Positions 41,416-50,872 of a DNA stretch of 64,000 nt are shown piece by piece. Under the pieces are notes generated by a model. It was not told the origin of the DNA. It ran no database searches and saw only the letters and a program-made list of their open reading frames with translations. Every line of letters begins with the position of its first letter. Positions within the stretch are counted from its first letter, which is position 1. A program made the position numbers and the translations under genes. Origin of the DNA: JABHIE01 sp964584805 (GTDB lineage: Bacteria; Planctomycetota; UBA1135); contig CAZPAY010000005.1 of assembly GCA_964584805.1 (NCBI GenBank), positions 78,721 to 142,720 of the forward strand, read 5' to 3'.

Positions 41416-43241
41416 TGGCTAGCAGAACGGTCAGCTGTCGCGAGTTGCTCTGGGTGACACTTGGTTATTGCCTTGTCACTTTATTCTATTATTGGCCGAT
41501 GGTGTTTCACATCGATGCCGTTTGGTCAGTCGGTCGCGATTACTTTCAAAACAACTGGAATTTTTGGTGGGTGAATCGCGCCTTTGAACAAGGGCGCGCG
41601 TTCTACGACAACGATACGCTTTTTGCCCCAACAGGCACATCCTTGGCTTATCACACAATCAGCTTTGCAAATACAATGCCAGGCTTGTTGCTGATGCGAG
41701 TTTTCGACTTGGCTCCCCAGCTCGTCCACAACATTTTCTTCTTGGCCGCCTTTCCTGCCGCGGGCCTTGGCGGCTGGGCGCTTGCACGGTTTTTGACGGG
41801 CTCGGCTTGGGGCGCTTTTTTTGCGGGTTTGTTGTACAGCTTCAATCCGTATCACGGAGCGATGATTACGCAAGTGAACAACATCCAATTCCACTGGATA
41901 CCGCTCTTTCTTCTCGCCCTACTTCTGCTCTACCGAGATGGCAAAACCTGGCAATGGTTGCTTGCTGGATTACTTTTGGCCGCCGCTGGATACGCTGATT
42001 GGTATCAACCCGTTTTTTGCGTCATGGCCGGTGGAATTGTTCTAGCTGTAAAAATGCTAGCAGATAAGAGATGGTTCGATTTCGGACTTTGGAGCAAGAT
42101 CTTGCTGATGGGCGCCTTTTCGGCCGTTCTCATGCTACCCGGGGTCTATGAACTCATCGGCCTAATGGGTGAAACCGGTGGCGGCGAGCTCGCCGAACCT
42201 TTCCGTTTCGTTGGGGCGATGCAGTTGCTTGGCGTCGCGCCGCAGGGCTCCCCTTTTTACCACTTCTGGCCGGTCTTCTTTGGCTGGACGACCTGTTTCA
42301 TGCTTTTTAGAACAGCGTGGCGTACGCGCACCCGCGGGATTGCCGCCTGGTGGTGCTTGGCGGGTTTTGCTTTCTTGCTCTTGCAGGGGCCGTATCTGGT
42401 GGTTTTGAATCAGCATTTCCCCCAGCTTCCTCTTCCGCTGACCCTGTTTTCAAAAATTCCGGTGCTTGATGTTCTACGAGTGCCGCACCGCTTCTTGATT
42501 TTGGTCTTACTTGCCTTTGCCATGTTGTTGGCTTGGGGCCTGCAAGATTGGTTTACTCAGCGGAAGCATTGGGCCGTATTGCTTTTTGTGCCCCTTTATG
42601 TGGTCGAGATGCGCCCAGCGCCAAAGCTAGAGATAGATTTGCAGCCCGCGCAGATTTATACATCCATGGCTCAAGATGTCGAGGACTATACGGTGCTCGA
42701 ATTGCCACTCGATTACCGAGACGCTTACACCATGTATTTGCAGCGTAGCCACGGGAAAAAGCTGGTTGCTGGCTATACCTCGCATATTTTGCCATCAGCG
42801 ACAGGGCACCTTGAGAGCAGTTTAATGAGAGCCCTGCACCCGGCCGTCGTGGATACGGACATCATCGGCTTACCTCAACATTTGCCGCTCAACTTAGACA
42901 CCCTGACGGAAAAACAGCTTGAGCAATGGCGTAGTGAGCTCATCGATGCTCTCGGCGTTCGAGTCATCATTTTTCACCATGGGCCTGATTTTGAGCCGCC
43001 CCTGCTTACATTGCCAGAGGTCAATCTGGGCTTCAAGCTCTATGTGTCGCTCGCTCCTTACGCGCTCAACACTTACGCCAGCAATACTGGCCCATTTCAG
43101 CAAATTGGGTCAGCGCGTTTTCAAGAAGAGCTCGCTCGGCAATCGCAGCAAGCACGCGAACTTATCGTGATGCTCTTCGGCCCAGCCAACGCCATTGATG
43201 GCACGGCTGAAATCTGGGATTTGCGTAAGCGGCAGTTTTAG
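41415..43241 (+). CDS. Multi-pass membrane protein, YfhO/PMT-like
   Basis: 608 residues with about ten helices in the first two thirds, then a soluble C-terminal domain. 'DYFQNNWNFWWVNRAFEQGRAFYDNDTLFAPTG' is the first extracytoplasmic loop with Asp residues, as in GT-C glycosyltransferases. 'YSFNPYHGAMITQVNNIQFHWIPLFLLALLLL' follows. It probably moves a lipid-linked sugar to an envelope acceptor. The start at 41415 (TGATG) follows the previous stop. Confidence 0.7.
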   Translation: MASRTVSCRELLWVTLGYCLVTLFYYWPMVFHIDAVWSVGRDYFQNNWNFWWVNRAFEQGRAFYDNDTLFAPTGTSLAYHTISFANTMPGLLLMRVFDLAPQLVHNIFFLAAFPAAGLGGWALARFLTGSAWGAFFAGLLYSFNPYHGAMITQVNNIQFHWIPLFLLALLLLYRDGKTWQWLLAGLLLAAAGYADWYQPVFCVMAGGIVLAVKMLADKRWFDFGLWSKILLMGAFSAVLMLPGVYELIGLMGETGGGELAEPFRFVGAMQLLGVAPQGSPFYHFWPVFFGWTTCFMLFRTAWRTRTRGIAAWWCLAGFAFLLLQGPYLVVLNQHFPQLPLPLTLFSKIPVLDVLRVPHRFLILVLLAFAMLLAWGLQDWFTQRKHWAVLLFVPLYVVEMRPAPKLEIDLQPAQIYTSMAQDVEDYTVLELPLDYRDAYTMYLQRSHGKKLVAGYTSHILPSATGHLESSLMRALHPAVVDTDIIGLPQHLPLNLDTLTEKQLEQWRSELIDALGVRVIIFHHGPDFEPPLLTLPEVNLGFKLYVSLAPYALNTYASNTGPFQQIGSARFQEELARQSQQARELIVMLFGPANAIDGTAEIWDLRKRQF

Positions 43242-45385
43242 CGCACGAAGGGGTGCACCTGCAGGCCATCCGCCTGTTTCTCTTGGTCCCCGCTCGCTGT
43301 GTCATCACCGGTGTAACCTAATTGCTCGAGTGCCTGCTTGCTTTGCGCATTTGCTTTGGCTTTCGATCGTGAACTAAAGGGTGAGAGCAACAAATTCCTG
43401 CGCTTCGCATATTCATTTAGGAATTGATTCATCTGAAACCCCAACTCATGCCCGCGAATCGGGAAAACGCTCGGAGCAATTTTCACTTCTCCGGCATCTT
43501 CATTCGGGTCGTGAGCCAACTCAATAAAAGAGGAATGGCCATCTCCATACACCACGACTTTTTCGTCAATCGTGCGAATCATGGTGGCGGAGTGCATCCA
43601 ATCAAGGAATGGGAAGTCCATGATGTCGCCCTGAGCGAATGATGGGAAACCCTGATAGTAAGCCGCAAGATGCCCGTAATGGGCAAGAACCATATTGCGC
43701 GTCGGGCGGGCCTCAAGGATTGCGGGCAATAAGCTGAACCCTTCTAGAGCTAATGAGGCCGGATGGGGTTGCCATGTTTCGCCAGTGACTTTTTGAATGA
43801 GGTCTGTCACCGTTGGGAAAACATCGACACCTGATGCTAAGGTCTGCACTCGTTTGCCGGCGGGCAACATGGATGGATAGCGCATGATGAGTGGGACATG
43901 CAGCAATCGATCGGCCAAAGTTCCTTGGTGGCCGTAGCGCTGGTTTTGCTCGCCAAATTCTTCACCATGGTCTGCGGTTACGATGACCAAAGTGTTTTCC
44001 ATAACTTCGCGATCGCGGAGGCCAGAAAAAAGTTGGTCGAGGAGGCCGTCTTGGTATAGAACTTCTGCGTCGTAAAGGGCGCGGAGAATTTCTGATTCTT
44101 GCGGGTCTTCATGGCGCAAGCCGCACAAGAGATTTTTGCGGATTATCGGCCCTTGTGGAAGAGCGGCGCTGTCTTCGGCGGTAATGCCTTCGGGAAGGAA
44201 ACGAGTGCGTAATTCAGCCGGCGGGATGTAGGGGTCGTGGGCTTCATTTAAATTAAGGAAGGCGAAAAAAGGCTGGGCGTCCACTCGGTGAGTGTCGAGC
44301 CAATCTAGAGTAGCCTGCACCACTCGTTGGCCACCTTTGTCACTTGGGGTGGCATCGCCAAAAGGAGGGCCGAAAAAGCGACCTAAGAAACCTGGCAGCA
44401 ACATGCTCTGGGTGGGCGACAATATGGAAAAGTCTTTGTAGTGGGCAAAACCCTGCAACACACCTGAATCAGCCGTGAGCCATGATTTGTCACTAAAGCC
44501 AGTCGTTTGGTAACCGCGCAAGGAAAGCTCTTCAGCTAGCGTGTGATAATTGAGTGCGGGGTTTTCTTTCCAGTCGGTACCAGCGCCCTCTAGGCGAGGA
44601 TGAGCCCAACCCGTGTGGTGCGTCGTCGCGTGCAGACCCGTGAATAGGCTGGCATGAGAGGGGAGCGTCCATGGGGCAGCAGAGTAGGATTGCTCGAAAA
44701 GCACAGACTCGGCCGCAAAGGAATCAAGCGCGGGGCTGGTGGGGCGATAGTAGCCGTAGGCCCCCAAGTGCGAGGCGGCCACAGTGTCGAGCACGACAAG
44801 GATGACATTGGGGGAATTGTCGGGTGCGCTATTTTCAGCTTGCGGAGTAAAGGCTGCTGGTTGGATGGGGATGAGCGTGGCAGCCCCTGCAACAAATACA
44901 ACGCAAGCAAGAAGTGTTGCTTGTACAAGCGGGGAGCAAAGCGTGGCGACACGCCATCCGTATTTTGAGCGAGCGAATGCGTAAAGCGTGAAATACAGAA
45001 CCGCGCCGCCAGCGATGACCTGACTCGAAAGGAGAAGACCAGGCGTGCTCAGTGGGCCAGCTGCGAGTGGAAGCCAGTTAGTGTGCGCGATTAATAAAGT
45101 GGCGGCCGTTGTGATGCCCACGCCGACAAGAATGGCATGGTGTAGCCACGGTTGCGCAAGGCGGTCTTTGCGGCGGGAAAGAAAGGGCAAAACCAGCGCT
45201 GCGAGTAGCCCAATGGCAGCACCGAAAAGTAAATGAGTCGGCAAAATGCGCAGCAGTAGGCCGTAATCCACTTCATAGGAATAGCCGCGAAGCACACATG
45301 CAGCCTCAATGAGGCCAGCGAGTCCGGAGAAAGATGCACCCGTTAGTGCGCAGTGGAAAATGCGTTTTTTCAAGATTTTAACCAA
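43238..45385 (-). CDS. Membrane-anchored sulfatase-like hydrolase
   Basis: Five membrane helices (~1-175) precede an alkaline-phosphatase-superfamily domain. 'VILVVLDTVAASHLGAYGY' holds the first metal Asp. The nucleophile region reads 'SAAPWTLPSHASLFTG', with Thr-Leu-Pro-Ser rather than Cys-x-Pro-Ser-Arg. 'TADHGEEFGEQ' is the second metal site. The enzyme may be a Thr-nucleophile phosphotransferase or phosphatase rather than a true sulfatase. Stop codons overlap with the preceding convergent gene. Confidence 0.85.
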   Translation of the reverse strand: MVKILKKRIFHCALTGASFSGLAGLIEAACVLRGYSYEVDYGLLLRILPTHLLFGAAIGLLAALVLPFLSRRKDRLAQPWLHHAILVGVGITTAATLLIAHTNWLPLAAGPLSTPGLLLSSQVIAGGAVLYFTLYAFARSKYGWRVATLCSPLVQATLLACVVFVAGAATLIPIQPAAFTPQAENSAPDNSPNVILVVLDTVAASHLGAYGYYRPTSPALDSFAAESVLFEQSYSAAPWTLPSHASLFTGLHATTHHTGWAHPRLEGAGTDWKENPALNYHTLAEELSLRGYQTTGFSDKSWLTADSGVLQGFAHYKDFSILSPTQSMLLPGFLGRFFGPPFGDATPSDKGGQRVVQATLDWLDTHRVDAQPFFAFLNLNEAHDPYIPPAELRTRFLPEGITAEDSAALPQGPIIRKNLLCGLRHEDPQESEILRALYDAEVLYQDGLLDQLFSGLRDREVMENTLVIVTADHGEEFGEQNQRYGHQGTLADRLLHVPLIMRYPSMLPAGKRVQTLASGVDVFPTVTDLIQKVTGETWQPHPASLALEGFSLLPAILEARPTRNMVLAHYGHLAAYYQGFPSFAQGDIMDFPFLDWMHSATMIRTIDEKVVVYGDGHSSFIELAHDPNEDAGEVKIAPSVFPIRGHELGFQMNQFLNEYAKRRNLLLSPFSSRSKAKANAQSKQALEQLGYTGDDTASGDQEKQADGLQVHPFVR

Positions 45386-45714
45386 GAGATGTGGAGGCGG
45401 TCGCCGTCTGGCTCACCCCAAATATGGAAGGGCGCGTGAGTGGAATCAACGGAAGAAATGGCATGTTGGATTTTGCCGAGCACCATGGAACTCATGAAGC
45501 CTGCGCCGGTGAAGGAGAAGGAACTTAAGGTAAATTGCCCTTGAGATGATTGAGCACGCGCGGAAAAAGTGCAGGCCCCGACGACGGGGGCCTTGAGCTG
45601 CGCAGTAACGGTGTCGCCTTCGAGACAAAGCTCGAGAATGCTAACCCCCGCAGGCAGGAGAGGGGCAATGGCATCTTCGAGGCCAAGGAGTTCGGTTACC
45701 ACATGCACGCGCAT
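45370..45714 (-). CDS. Small protein of unknown function
   Basis: A 114-residue beta-rich protein without signal peptide or recognised motif; the repeated 'TVTAQLKAP'/'QFTLSSFSF' pattern suggests a beta-sandwich or DUF-type lipid-binding fold. It overlaps the start of the sulfatase-like gene by 16 bp, so the two form an operon. TAGACT lies 5 nt before the start. Confidence 0.5.
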   Translation of the reverse strand: MRVHVVTELLGLEDAIAPLLPAGVSILELCLEGDTVTAQLKAPVVGACTFSARAQSSQGQFTLSSFSFTGAGFMSSMVLGKIQHAISSVDSTHAPFHIWGEPDGDRLHISWLKS

Positions 45715-45731
45715 GCCCTAGTCTATCTTCT

Positions 45732-46994
45732 GTGCTTGTTGCGATACTACTCCTCGTGCTTCCTTTCCCTGCCCAAGATTCGGCCGGGTTGGCCTCGTGT
45801 TTGACAAATCGCAAGCTTGACGCATCTACTCGCCTTGCAGCTTTGTCAATTTTGGGCTTTCGAGAGGAAATCGTGCCGTATTCCAGTTTGAAGGCCGTGC
45901 GTGCTTTGGCGCGAAATGGTCGCCGCGAGGTCGATTATGTCCATATGCTCGGCTTAATCGGCGGTGAAGAGGTAGAGAAAGAATTGCGACAGTTCGCCAA
46001 AAGGAACGATGCAAAACTGCAAGCGGAGGCCGTCTTCTTTTTGGCACGAGATTACCCCGAAGGAGAGAGTTTTGCCCGAGATGTCTTGGCAGACCCCAAA
46101 CGCCAGGATGCCGTGAGAGTTGCCGCCCTTCGCGCCCTCTCTCAGCGAGGCTCTGTTTTTGCCCATGTTGAAGCTCTGCGACGACTCAGCACGGCAGATG
46201 GCCCGCTCTTATTGGAGTGCCTAGCAGAGATTCGACAACGGCCAAATCTAGAAGATGTTTCCTATCTCATCGATTTGCTTCCCGAAAATCAGGGTCGTGC
46301 GCGAAACGAGGCTGTGAATTTGTTGCGTGAAATTACGGGCTATTCCATAGGCCCAGATTACAAAAGCTGGCGTTGGTTTTATCTCAAGCATCGCGCTGAA
46401 GGGACACCCTTTCTCGCAAAAGATGTCGATGAGCGCGACCCTACAACGGCGACCGCAGCTTTTTTGGGCATCAGAATCTTGGGCGATCGCGTTGCATTCG
46501 TGCTCGATTCATCTGGTTCGATGCAGGCGAATATGCAGTATTCTCAGCAACAATCCCGCGGGATATGTGCGGTTTCAGAGTTGATTACTCTTTTGCCTCA
46601 GCTGCCGGCTTCGACCAGGTTCACGGTGCTTTTCTTTGCCGAGACCATCCGTGCTCTGAGCACGCATGGTTTAGTGCCGAAAACGGATGAACAATTAAAG
46701 GCCACCTTTTCTTGGTTGGGGAAGAATAAGTTCGACGGCGGCACAAATCTATATGGCGGGCTCGAGGCGGCTTTTGCGCTGGATGAGGTCGATGAGATTG
46801 TTTTGTTAAGTGATGGCGAGCCATCCGTTGGTTCGATTACAGATGTTGAGTTGATTCGCGCGCGTGTTGCCGCGTGGAATCGATGGCGCAATGTGAGGGT
46901 GAGTTGCATTTCATTTGGTGCTCCAAGGCGCGCACGGCAATTTTTGGCCCGGTTGGCGCAAGACCATGGTGGGGCAATGAGGGTTTTTGATTAA
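45732..46994 (+). CDS. Secreted HEAT-repeat and von Willebrand A-domain protein
   Basis: A signal peptide at 1-14, HEAT-like helices at ~25-190 and a vWA domain at ~250-410. The MIDAS motif is DSSGS with Asp259, plus 'GGTN' Thr and 'SDGEP'. It binds divalent metal and probably a protein partner outside the membrane. The start is GTG 45732, 7 nt after TAGTCT. Only 17 bp separate it from the divergent gene. Confidence 0.82.
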   Translation: MLVAILLLVLPFPAQDSAGLASCLTNRKLDASTRLAALSILGFREEIVPYSSLKAVRALARNGRREVDYVHMLGLIGGEEVEKELRQFAKRNDAKLQAEAVFFLARDYPEGESFARDVLADPKRQDAVRVAALRALSQRGSVFAHVEALRRLSTADGPLLLECLAEIRQRPNLEDVSYLIDLLPENQGRARNEAVNLLREITGYSIGPDYKSWRWFYLKHRAEGTPFLAKDVDERDPTTATAAFLGIRILGDRVAFVLDSSGSMQANMQYSQQQSRGICAVSELITLLPQLPASTRFTVLFFAETIRALSTHGLVPKTDEQLKATFSWLGKNKFDGGTNLYGGLEAAFALDEVDEIVLLSDGEPSVGSITDVELIRARVAAWNRWRNVRVSCISFGAPRRARQFLARLAQDHGGAMRVFD

Positions 46995-47029
46995 ATCTTC
47001 CTTATACTGCTCACCAAGGAATAAACACC

Positions 47030-47818
47030 ATGCATACCACTCTCTTACTTTCCCTTCTCGCCCTTCCGTTTTTCGCTCAGCCTCAAGAAGAGTGCTGTCA
47101 AGAAAAGCTGACCGCAGGTGAGCCCCCTTGTTGCGCTGCTCAAGAGGCCCCGATGGTCGAAGAGCCTGCAACAGATGAATTGTTTGCTCAATGGCTGCTC
47201 TTGCCGATGGGTAAAGGCGAGAAGGCTACCGCCGTCCGCCACAATTTGGCCGCGCTGAATGTGCGTAAAAAATTCGTCTTCAAGGTGTACGGTTTTGGCC
47301 TTTACTTTGATTTGGCTGCGATGGCCGCTGACGCTGATTTGAAAAAAGCAGCGGGCGATTCATCCGTGAAGGAATTGAAAAAAGACAAAGCGTTTCATCA
47401 AGCGATGTTGAGTGACAACTTTGGTAAGAGCCTCGCCTGGACGATGGTCCGCGATGTCGACGCCGAAGATATCGGAGAGGCCTTCGATGATCAGCTTGAG
47501 CCTCGCATAGAGAGCAAAGCCAAAGGGAAGAAAGACTTCGCTGCGGCCAAAGAAGCCTTGGCTACCTTTGCCGGCTATTTTTCTGTTGGTGAACTGACGG
47601 AAGGCACGACCTTGCTCTTCTACTGGGAGCCAGGCGGGCGTTTGCACACTTGGATCAACGGCAAGAAAAAGGGCGTGATTGAAAATGCTCATCTGGCTTG
47701 GGCCTTGTTTGATGTCTACTTGGGCGACGGCAAAGGTGTTGTCAGTAAAGATGCCCGCGATGACGCAGTCGAGGCGGCTTATGGTGCCGTCCACCCGCAG
47801 GTTGCAGCAACGGAATAG
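47030..47818 (+). CDS. Secreted chalcone-isomerase-like protein
   Basis: A signal peptide (1-17), a Cys-rich patch ('EECCQEKLTAGEPPCCAAQE', ~20-40) and then a chalcone-isomerase-like fold: 'KKFVFKVYGFGLYFDL', 'KSLAWTMVRDVDAEDIGEAFDDQL' and 'LTEGTTLLFYWEPGGRL'. Bacterial members bind small hydrophobic ligands rather than flavonoids. An AAGGA ribosome-binding site lies 9 nt upstream. Confidence 0.75.
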   Translation: MHTTLLLSLLALPFFAQPQEECCQEKLTAGEPPCCAAQEAPMVEEPATDELFAQWLLLPMGKGEKATAVRHNLAALNVRKKFVFKVYGFGLYFDLAAMAADADLKKAAGDSSVKELKKDKAFHQAMLSDNFGKSLAWTMVRDVDAEDIGEAFDDQLEPRIESKAKGKKDFAAAKEALATFAGYFSVGELTEGTTLLFYWEPGGRLHTWINGKKKGVIENAHLAWALFDVYLGDGKGVVSKDARDDAVEAAYGAVHPQVAATE

Positions 47819-47822
47819 TTGC

Positions 47823-48080
47823 ATGTCTTCTGAGCAACGCCGCAGTGAGCGGAAAGCTCTTCAAGTGCCGACCGCCCTTATGTTGGCGGCCGGCTCGCTT
47901 GAGGGCGAGACCGTCAATATCAGCCGCCACGGGCTTTTGATTCGTGCGACGGGCGCCATCTCAGTGGTCGTCAAGGTTGATGGCCGCGAATACCGTGGGC
48001 GTTTGGTGCGCACTGAGCCTCAAGACGGTGGCGGCTCGCTTTACGCACTTGAGCTCGATGACCCGATCGAAGAGGTTTGA
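47823..48080 (+). CDS. PilZ-domain protein (c-di-GMP receptor candidate)
   Basis: 85 residues. The N-terminal 'QRRSERKALQVP' (Arg-rich motif RxxxR) and 'NISRHGLLI' (D/N-x-S-x-x-G) are the two c-di-GMP-binding motifs, followed by beta strands. The start at ATG 47823 is 4 bp after the preceding gene. The HD-GYP protein at 2930 could tune its ligand. Confidence 0.8.
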   Translation: MSSEQRRSERKALQVPTALMLAAGSLEGETVNISRHGLLIRATGAISVVVKVDGREYRGRLVRTEPQDGGGSLYALELDDPIEEV

Positions 48081-48089
48081 CTCGAGTCA

Positions 48090-48443
48090 ATGGCTGACTG
48101 GCTGCCCATCCTCGGGGTTACGGCCTTGGTGTTTGTCCTCGCCATGATTGGCATGGGCGTGGGTGTGATTTTTTCCAATCGCCGCCTTTCAGGTTCGTGC
48201 GGTGGCGTAGGTGCCGACGGCGAGTCGATTGGCGATTGCCTTTGTTCCGAAGAGGGTGAGGCTCTGCGCGAGGAGTTAGCGCAAGATGAAATCGCCCAAA
48301 TGGCGAGTCTGGGTTTCCCCGGCCGCGATGACCCATTGGCTGCCTATATGGGTGTCTCAGGCTCAGCCGAGTGGGTTGACCTCGCCGCAAAACCGCACGA
48401 TGGCGATTGCAGCGACGAAGACCGCCAAAACTGCGGTTGTTAA
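48090..48443 (+). CDS. nqrM: NqrM, maturation factor for Na+-NQR (DUF539)
   Basis: 117 residues. One membrane helix (~8-29) is followed by 'LSGSCGGVGADGESIGDCLCSEEG', the NqrM Cys cluster. More cysteines ('CSDEDRQNCGC') end the chain. NqrM is known to deliver iron for the Cys4[Fe] centre between NqrD and NqrE. Its position beside apbE and the nqr operon, though convergent, supports the call. Confidence 0.85.
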   Translation: MADWLPILGVTALVFVLAMIGMGVGVIFSNRRLSGSCGGVGADGESIGDCLCSEEGEALREELAQDEIAQMASLGFPGRDDPLAAYMGVSGSAEWVDLAAKPHDGDCSDEDRQNCGC

Positions 48444-48463
48444 GTTGCCGTGGATGCGCAGAC

Positions 48464-49624
48464 CTATTTCAAGTAGTCCTCGAAGCCACTTGTCTGCAGC
48501 AAGCTAAAGTCGTTTGCCTTTCGCACGATGAAAAACCCCTCGGCGTCAGGCTCAGCTTCCAGTAGCGCAAGCCCCTTTTCGGGACCCAGAATCATGGCCG
48601 CGGTCGCAAGCGCATCAGCCGTCATGCACGATGGATGCAAAACAGTAACTGAAGCGAGAGTGTGCGTAATCGGGAGCCCAGATCGTGCATCGATGCTGTG
48701 GCTAACGCGTTGGCCGTCGATTTCTCGGTAGTTGCGGTAGTCACCTGAAGTCGCCACGGAGTGGTTGTGGGTTGCGACAATGCCGGATAAACGCTCACCC
48801 TGCTGCTGGGCTGATTCGGGCGTGTCAATGCCCGTGCGCCATGCACCACCGCGCAGGCTACTGCCGTGTGTGCGGACTTCGCCGCCGACTTCGAGATAGA
48901 AGTCATGAAAGCCACTTGCGATCAGCGCGACCGCTGCAGCATCAACGCCATAGCCTTTCGCGACCGAGGATAGGTCAAGCTTGAGTGTGGCAGCGTTACG
49001 GGTCAGGAAGAAGGCGCTGCCACTCGTGTTGTCTTGACGCAAAACTTGAATGCCCTGCCAGTCGACTTGAGCGAGGGCATTTTGCAATGCAGATTCACTC
49101 GGTGCTGCAGGCTTCCACCTCGCAGGGCCAAAGCCCCATAAGTTGACCAGTGGCATGACCGTTGGGTCATAGGCACCTGCAGACAACTTGGCGATGCGCA
49201 GGGCTTCTGCGACCACGAAATGCGTTTCTTGGCTTACAGCAAAACGCTCTCCCGCTGGGGATTGCGCGAATCGGTTGATTTCACTGTCGGCTTTGTAGGT
49301 CGACATCTTGCCGTCAATGCGCGCAAGTGTTGCGGTGATGACATCAAAAGCAAGCGAGGCGGGGACGGGCTCGCCGCTTTTGAACAAGCCCGTTTCTAAA
49401 ACGGTTGCGTGCCAAGTCGTGCCCATGGTTTGACCTTCAAAGCGGTACGCCTTGGGCTGAGCTTGTGTTGGATCGGCGCCGACTGCATTTGCGCCGGATG
49501 CGGAATGGCCATCACGCGATTCTTGGCAACCATTGAGAGCCGCCAGCCCCAAAAAGAGCAGGCAGGCAGCCCGTAAGCTGCCTGCCTGAATTCGATTTAC
49601 CAACGGGGTAAACCGCTGAAACAC
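48464..49624 (-). CDS. apbE: FAD:protein FMN transferase ApbE
   Basis: A periplasmic lipoprotein that covalently attaches FMN to NqrB and NqrC. GTG 49624 lies 2 nt after the nqrF stop and gives a lipobox 'LAALNGC'. 'EGQTMGTTWHATV', 'STYKADSEINRF', 'DLSSVAKGYGVD' and 'VSHSIDARSGLPI' are conserved. Its signal-peptide codons contain a terminator-like hairpin (49559-49588). It is last in the nqr operon. Confidence 0.9.
   Translation of the reverse strand: MFQRFTPLVNRIQAGSLRAACLLFLGLAALNGCQESRDGHSASGANAVGADPTQAQPKAYRFEGQTMGTTWHATVLETGLFKSGEPVPASLAFDVITATLARIDGKMSTYKADSEINRFAQSPAGERFAVSQETHFVVAEALRIAKLSAGAYDPTVMPLVNLWGFGPARWKPAAPSESALQNALAQVDWQGIQVLRQDNTSGSAFFLTRNAATLKLDLSSVAKGYGVDAAAVALIASGFHDFYLEVGGEVRTHGSSLRGGAWRTGIDTPESAQQQGERLSGIVATHNHSVATSGDYRNYREIDGQRVSHSIDARSGLPITHTLASVTVLHPSCMTADALATAAMILGPEKGLALLEAEPDAEGFFIVRKANDFSLLQTSGFEDYLK
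49551..49588 (-). terminator. Terminator-like hairpin within the apbE signal-peptide codons
   Basis: On the minus strand, CAGGCAGGCAGC pairs perfectly with GCTGCCTGCCTG over a 6-nt loop, and CTCTTTTT follows. It sits 36 nt downstream of the apbE start. It could terminate most nqr transcripts before apbE. Confidence 0.65.
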
Positions 49625-49626
49625 GG

Positions 49627-50862
49627 TTACCCGCCGAAATCGTCGAGGAAAATGTCTTCCCGCTCGACACCGAGTTCGAGGAGCATATTGATGACGGCCG
49701 AGTTCATCATCGGAGGACCGCACATGTAGTACTGACATTCTTCTGGGGCTTCGTGGTCTTTCAGGTATTCCTCGAAGAGGACATTGTGAATGAAACCAGT
49801 GTAGCCTTCCCAATTGTCTTCCGGCAGTGGGTTGTCGAGCGCTAAGTTCCAGCTGAAGTTTGGGAAATCCTTTGCGATTTGATCAAACTCGTCAACATAG
49901 AAAGTCTCACGCAACGAGCGCGCCCCGTACCAGAAGCTCACCTTCTTGTGAGTCTTGTCGGTAAGGAACAATTGCTTCAAGTGAGAGCGCATCGGCGCCA
50001 TGCCGGCACCACCCCCGATGAAGACCATTTCTTTCTCGTTGTCTTTGAGGAAGAACTCGCCGTAAGGGCCTGAAATGATGACCTTGTCGCCAGGCTTCTG
50101 GTTAAAGATGTAACTTGAACCTTTGCCCGGTGGGATGCCTTCCGGCCCGTTTGGCGGAGGTGACGCGATACGCACGTTGAGCATCACGCGGTTGCCCTCT
50201 GCTGGGTAGGAAGCCATCGAGTAAGCACGCTCAACCGTTTCGTCGGTGACGGAACGATAACGCCAGAGATCAAAGTGATCCCAGTCGCCGCGATACTCTT
50301 CTTCGACATCAAACTCGGTGTAAGGAATATCGTGCGGAGGAATCTCAATCTGGATGTAGCCACCCGACACATAATCAATGTTTTCGCCCTCAGGCAGCTG
50401 CACGATAAATTCTTTAATGAATGTCGCGACGTTGCCGTTAGAGATGACTTCGCATTCCCATTTTTTGACCGAGAAAATCTCAGCAGGGATGGCAAGACTC
50501 ATGTCTTGTTTGACCTTTACCTGGCAAGCGAGGCGCCAGTTTTCTTTGGCCTCGCCGCGAGAGATGTGGCCCTCTTCGGTGGGCAGCAAATCGCCGCCAC
50601 CATCGAGAACTTGAATGTTGCACTGACCGCAAGTGCCGCCACCGCCGCAAGCAGAAGGCACGAAGACCTTTTGCATGGCGAGTGAAGTCAGCAAAGTGCT
50701 GCCCGGTCCAACAGTGAGTGTGAGGTCGGCGTTGTCGTTAATCAAAAGATCAACGGAGCCGCTCGCGACTAATTTGCTCTTAGCGAAAAGCAGCAAAGCC
50801 ACCATGCTCAAGAGAATGACGCAGAACATGCCTACGCCGATTGCAATGGTTGTGTAATCCAT
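49627..50862 (-). CDS. nqrF: Na+-NQR subunit F (NADH dehydrogenase)
   Basis: One N-terminal membrane helix (4-27), then a 2Fe-2S domain with C72, C78, C81 and C113, then FAD and NADH domains ('RAYSMASYPAEG', 'GGGAGMAPMRSHL', 'YYMCGPPMMNSAV'). It ends 'DDFGG', as usual. It feeds electrons from NADH into the sodium pump. Confidence 0.96.
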   Translation of the reverse strand: MDYTTIAIGVGMFCVILLSMVALLLFAKSKLVASGSVDLLINDNADLTLTVGPGSTLLTSLAMQKVFVPSACGGGGTCGQCNIQVLDGGGDLLPTEEGHISRGEAKENWRLACQVKVKQDMSLAIPAEIFSVKKWECEVISNGNVATFIKEFIVQLPEGENIDYVSGGYIQIEIPPHDIPYTEFDVEEEYRGDWDHFDLWRYRSVTDETVERAYSMASYPAEGNRVMLNVRIASPPPNGPEGIPPGKGSSYIFNQKPGDKVIISGPYGEFFLKDNEKEMVFIGGGAGMAPMRSHLKQLFLTDKTHKKVSFWYGARSLRETFYVDEFDQIAKDFPNFSWNLALDNPLPEDNWEGYTGFIHNVLFEEYLKDHEAPEECQYYMCGPPMMNSAVINMLLELGVEREDIFLDDFGG

Positions 50863-50872
50863 GATGAGCCCT

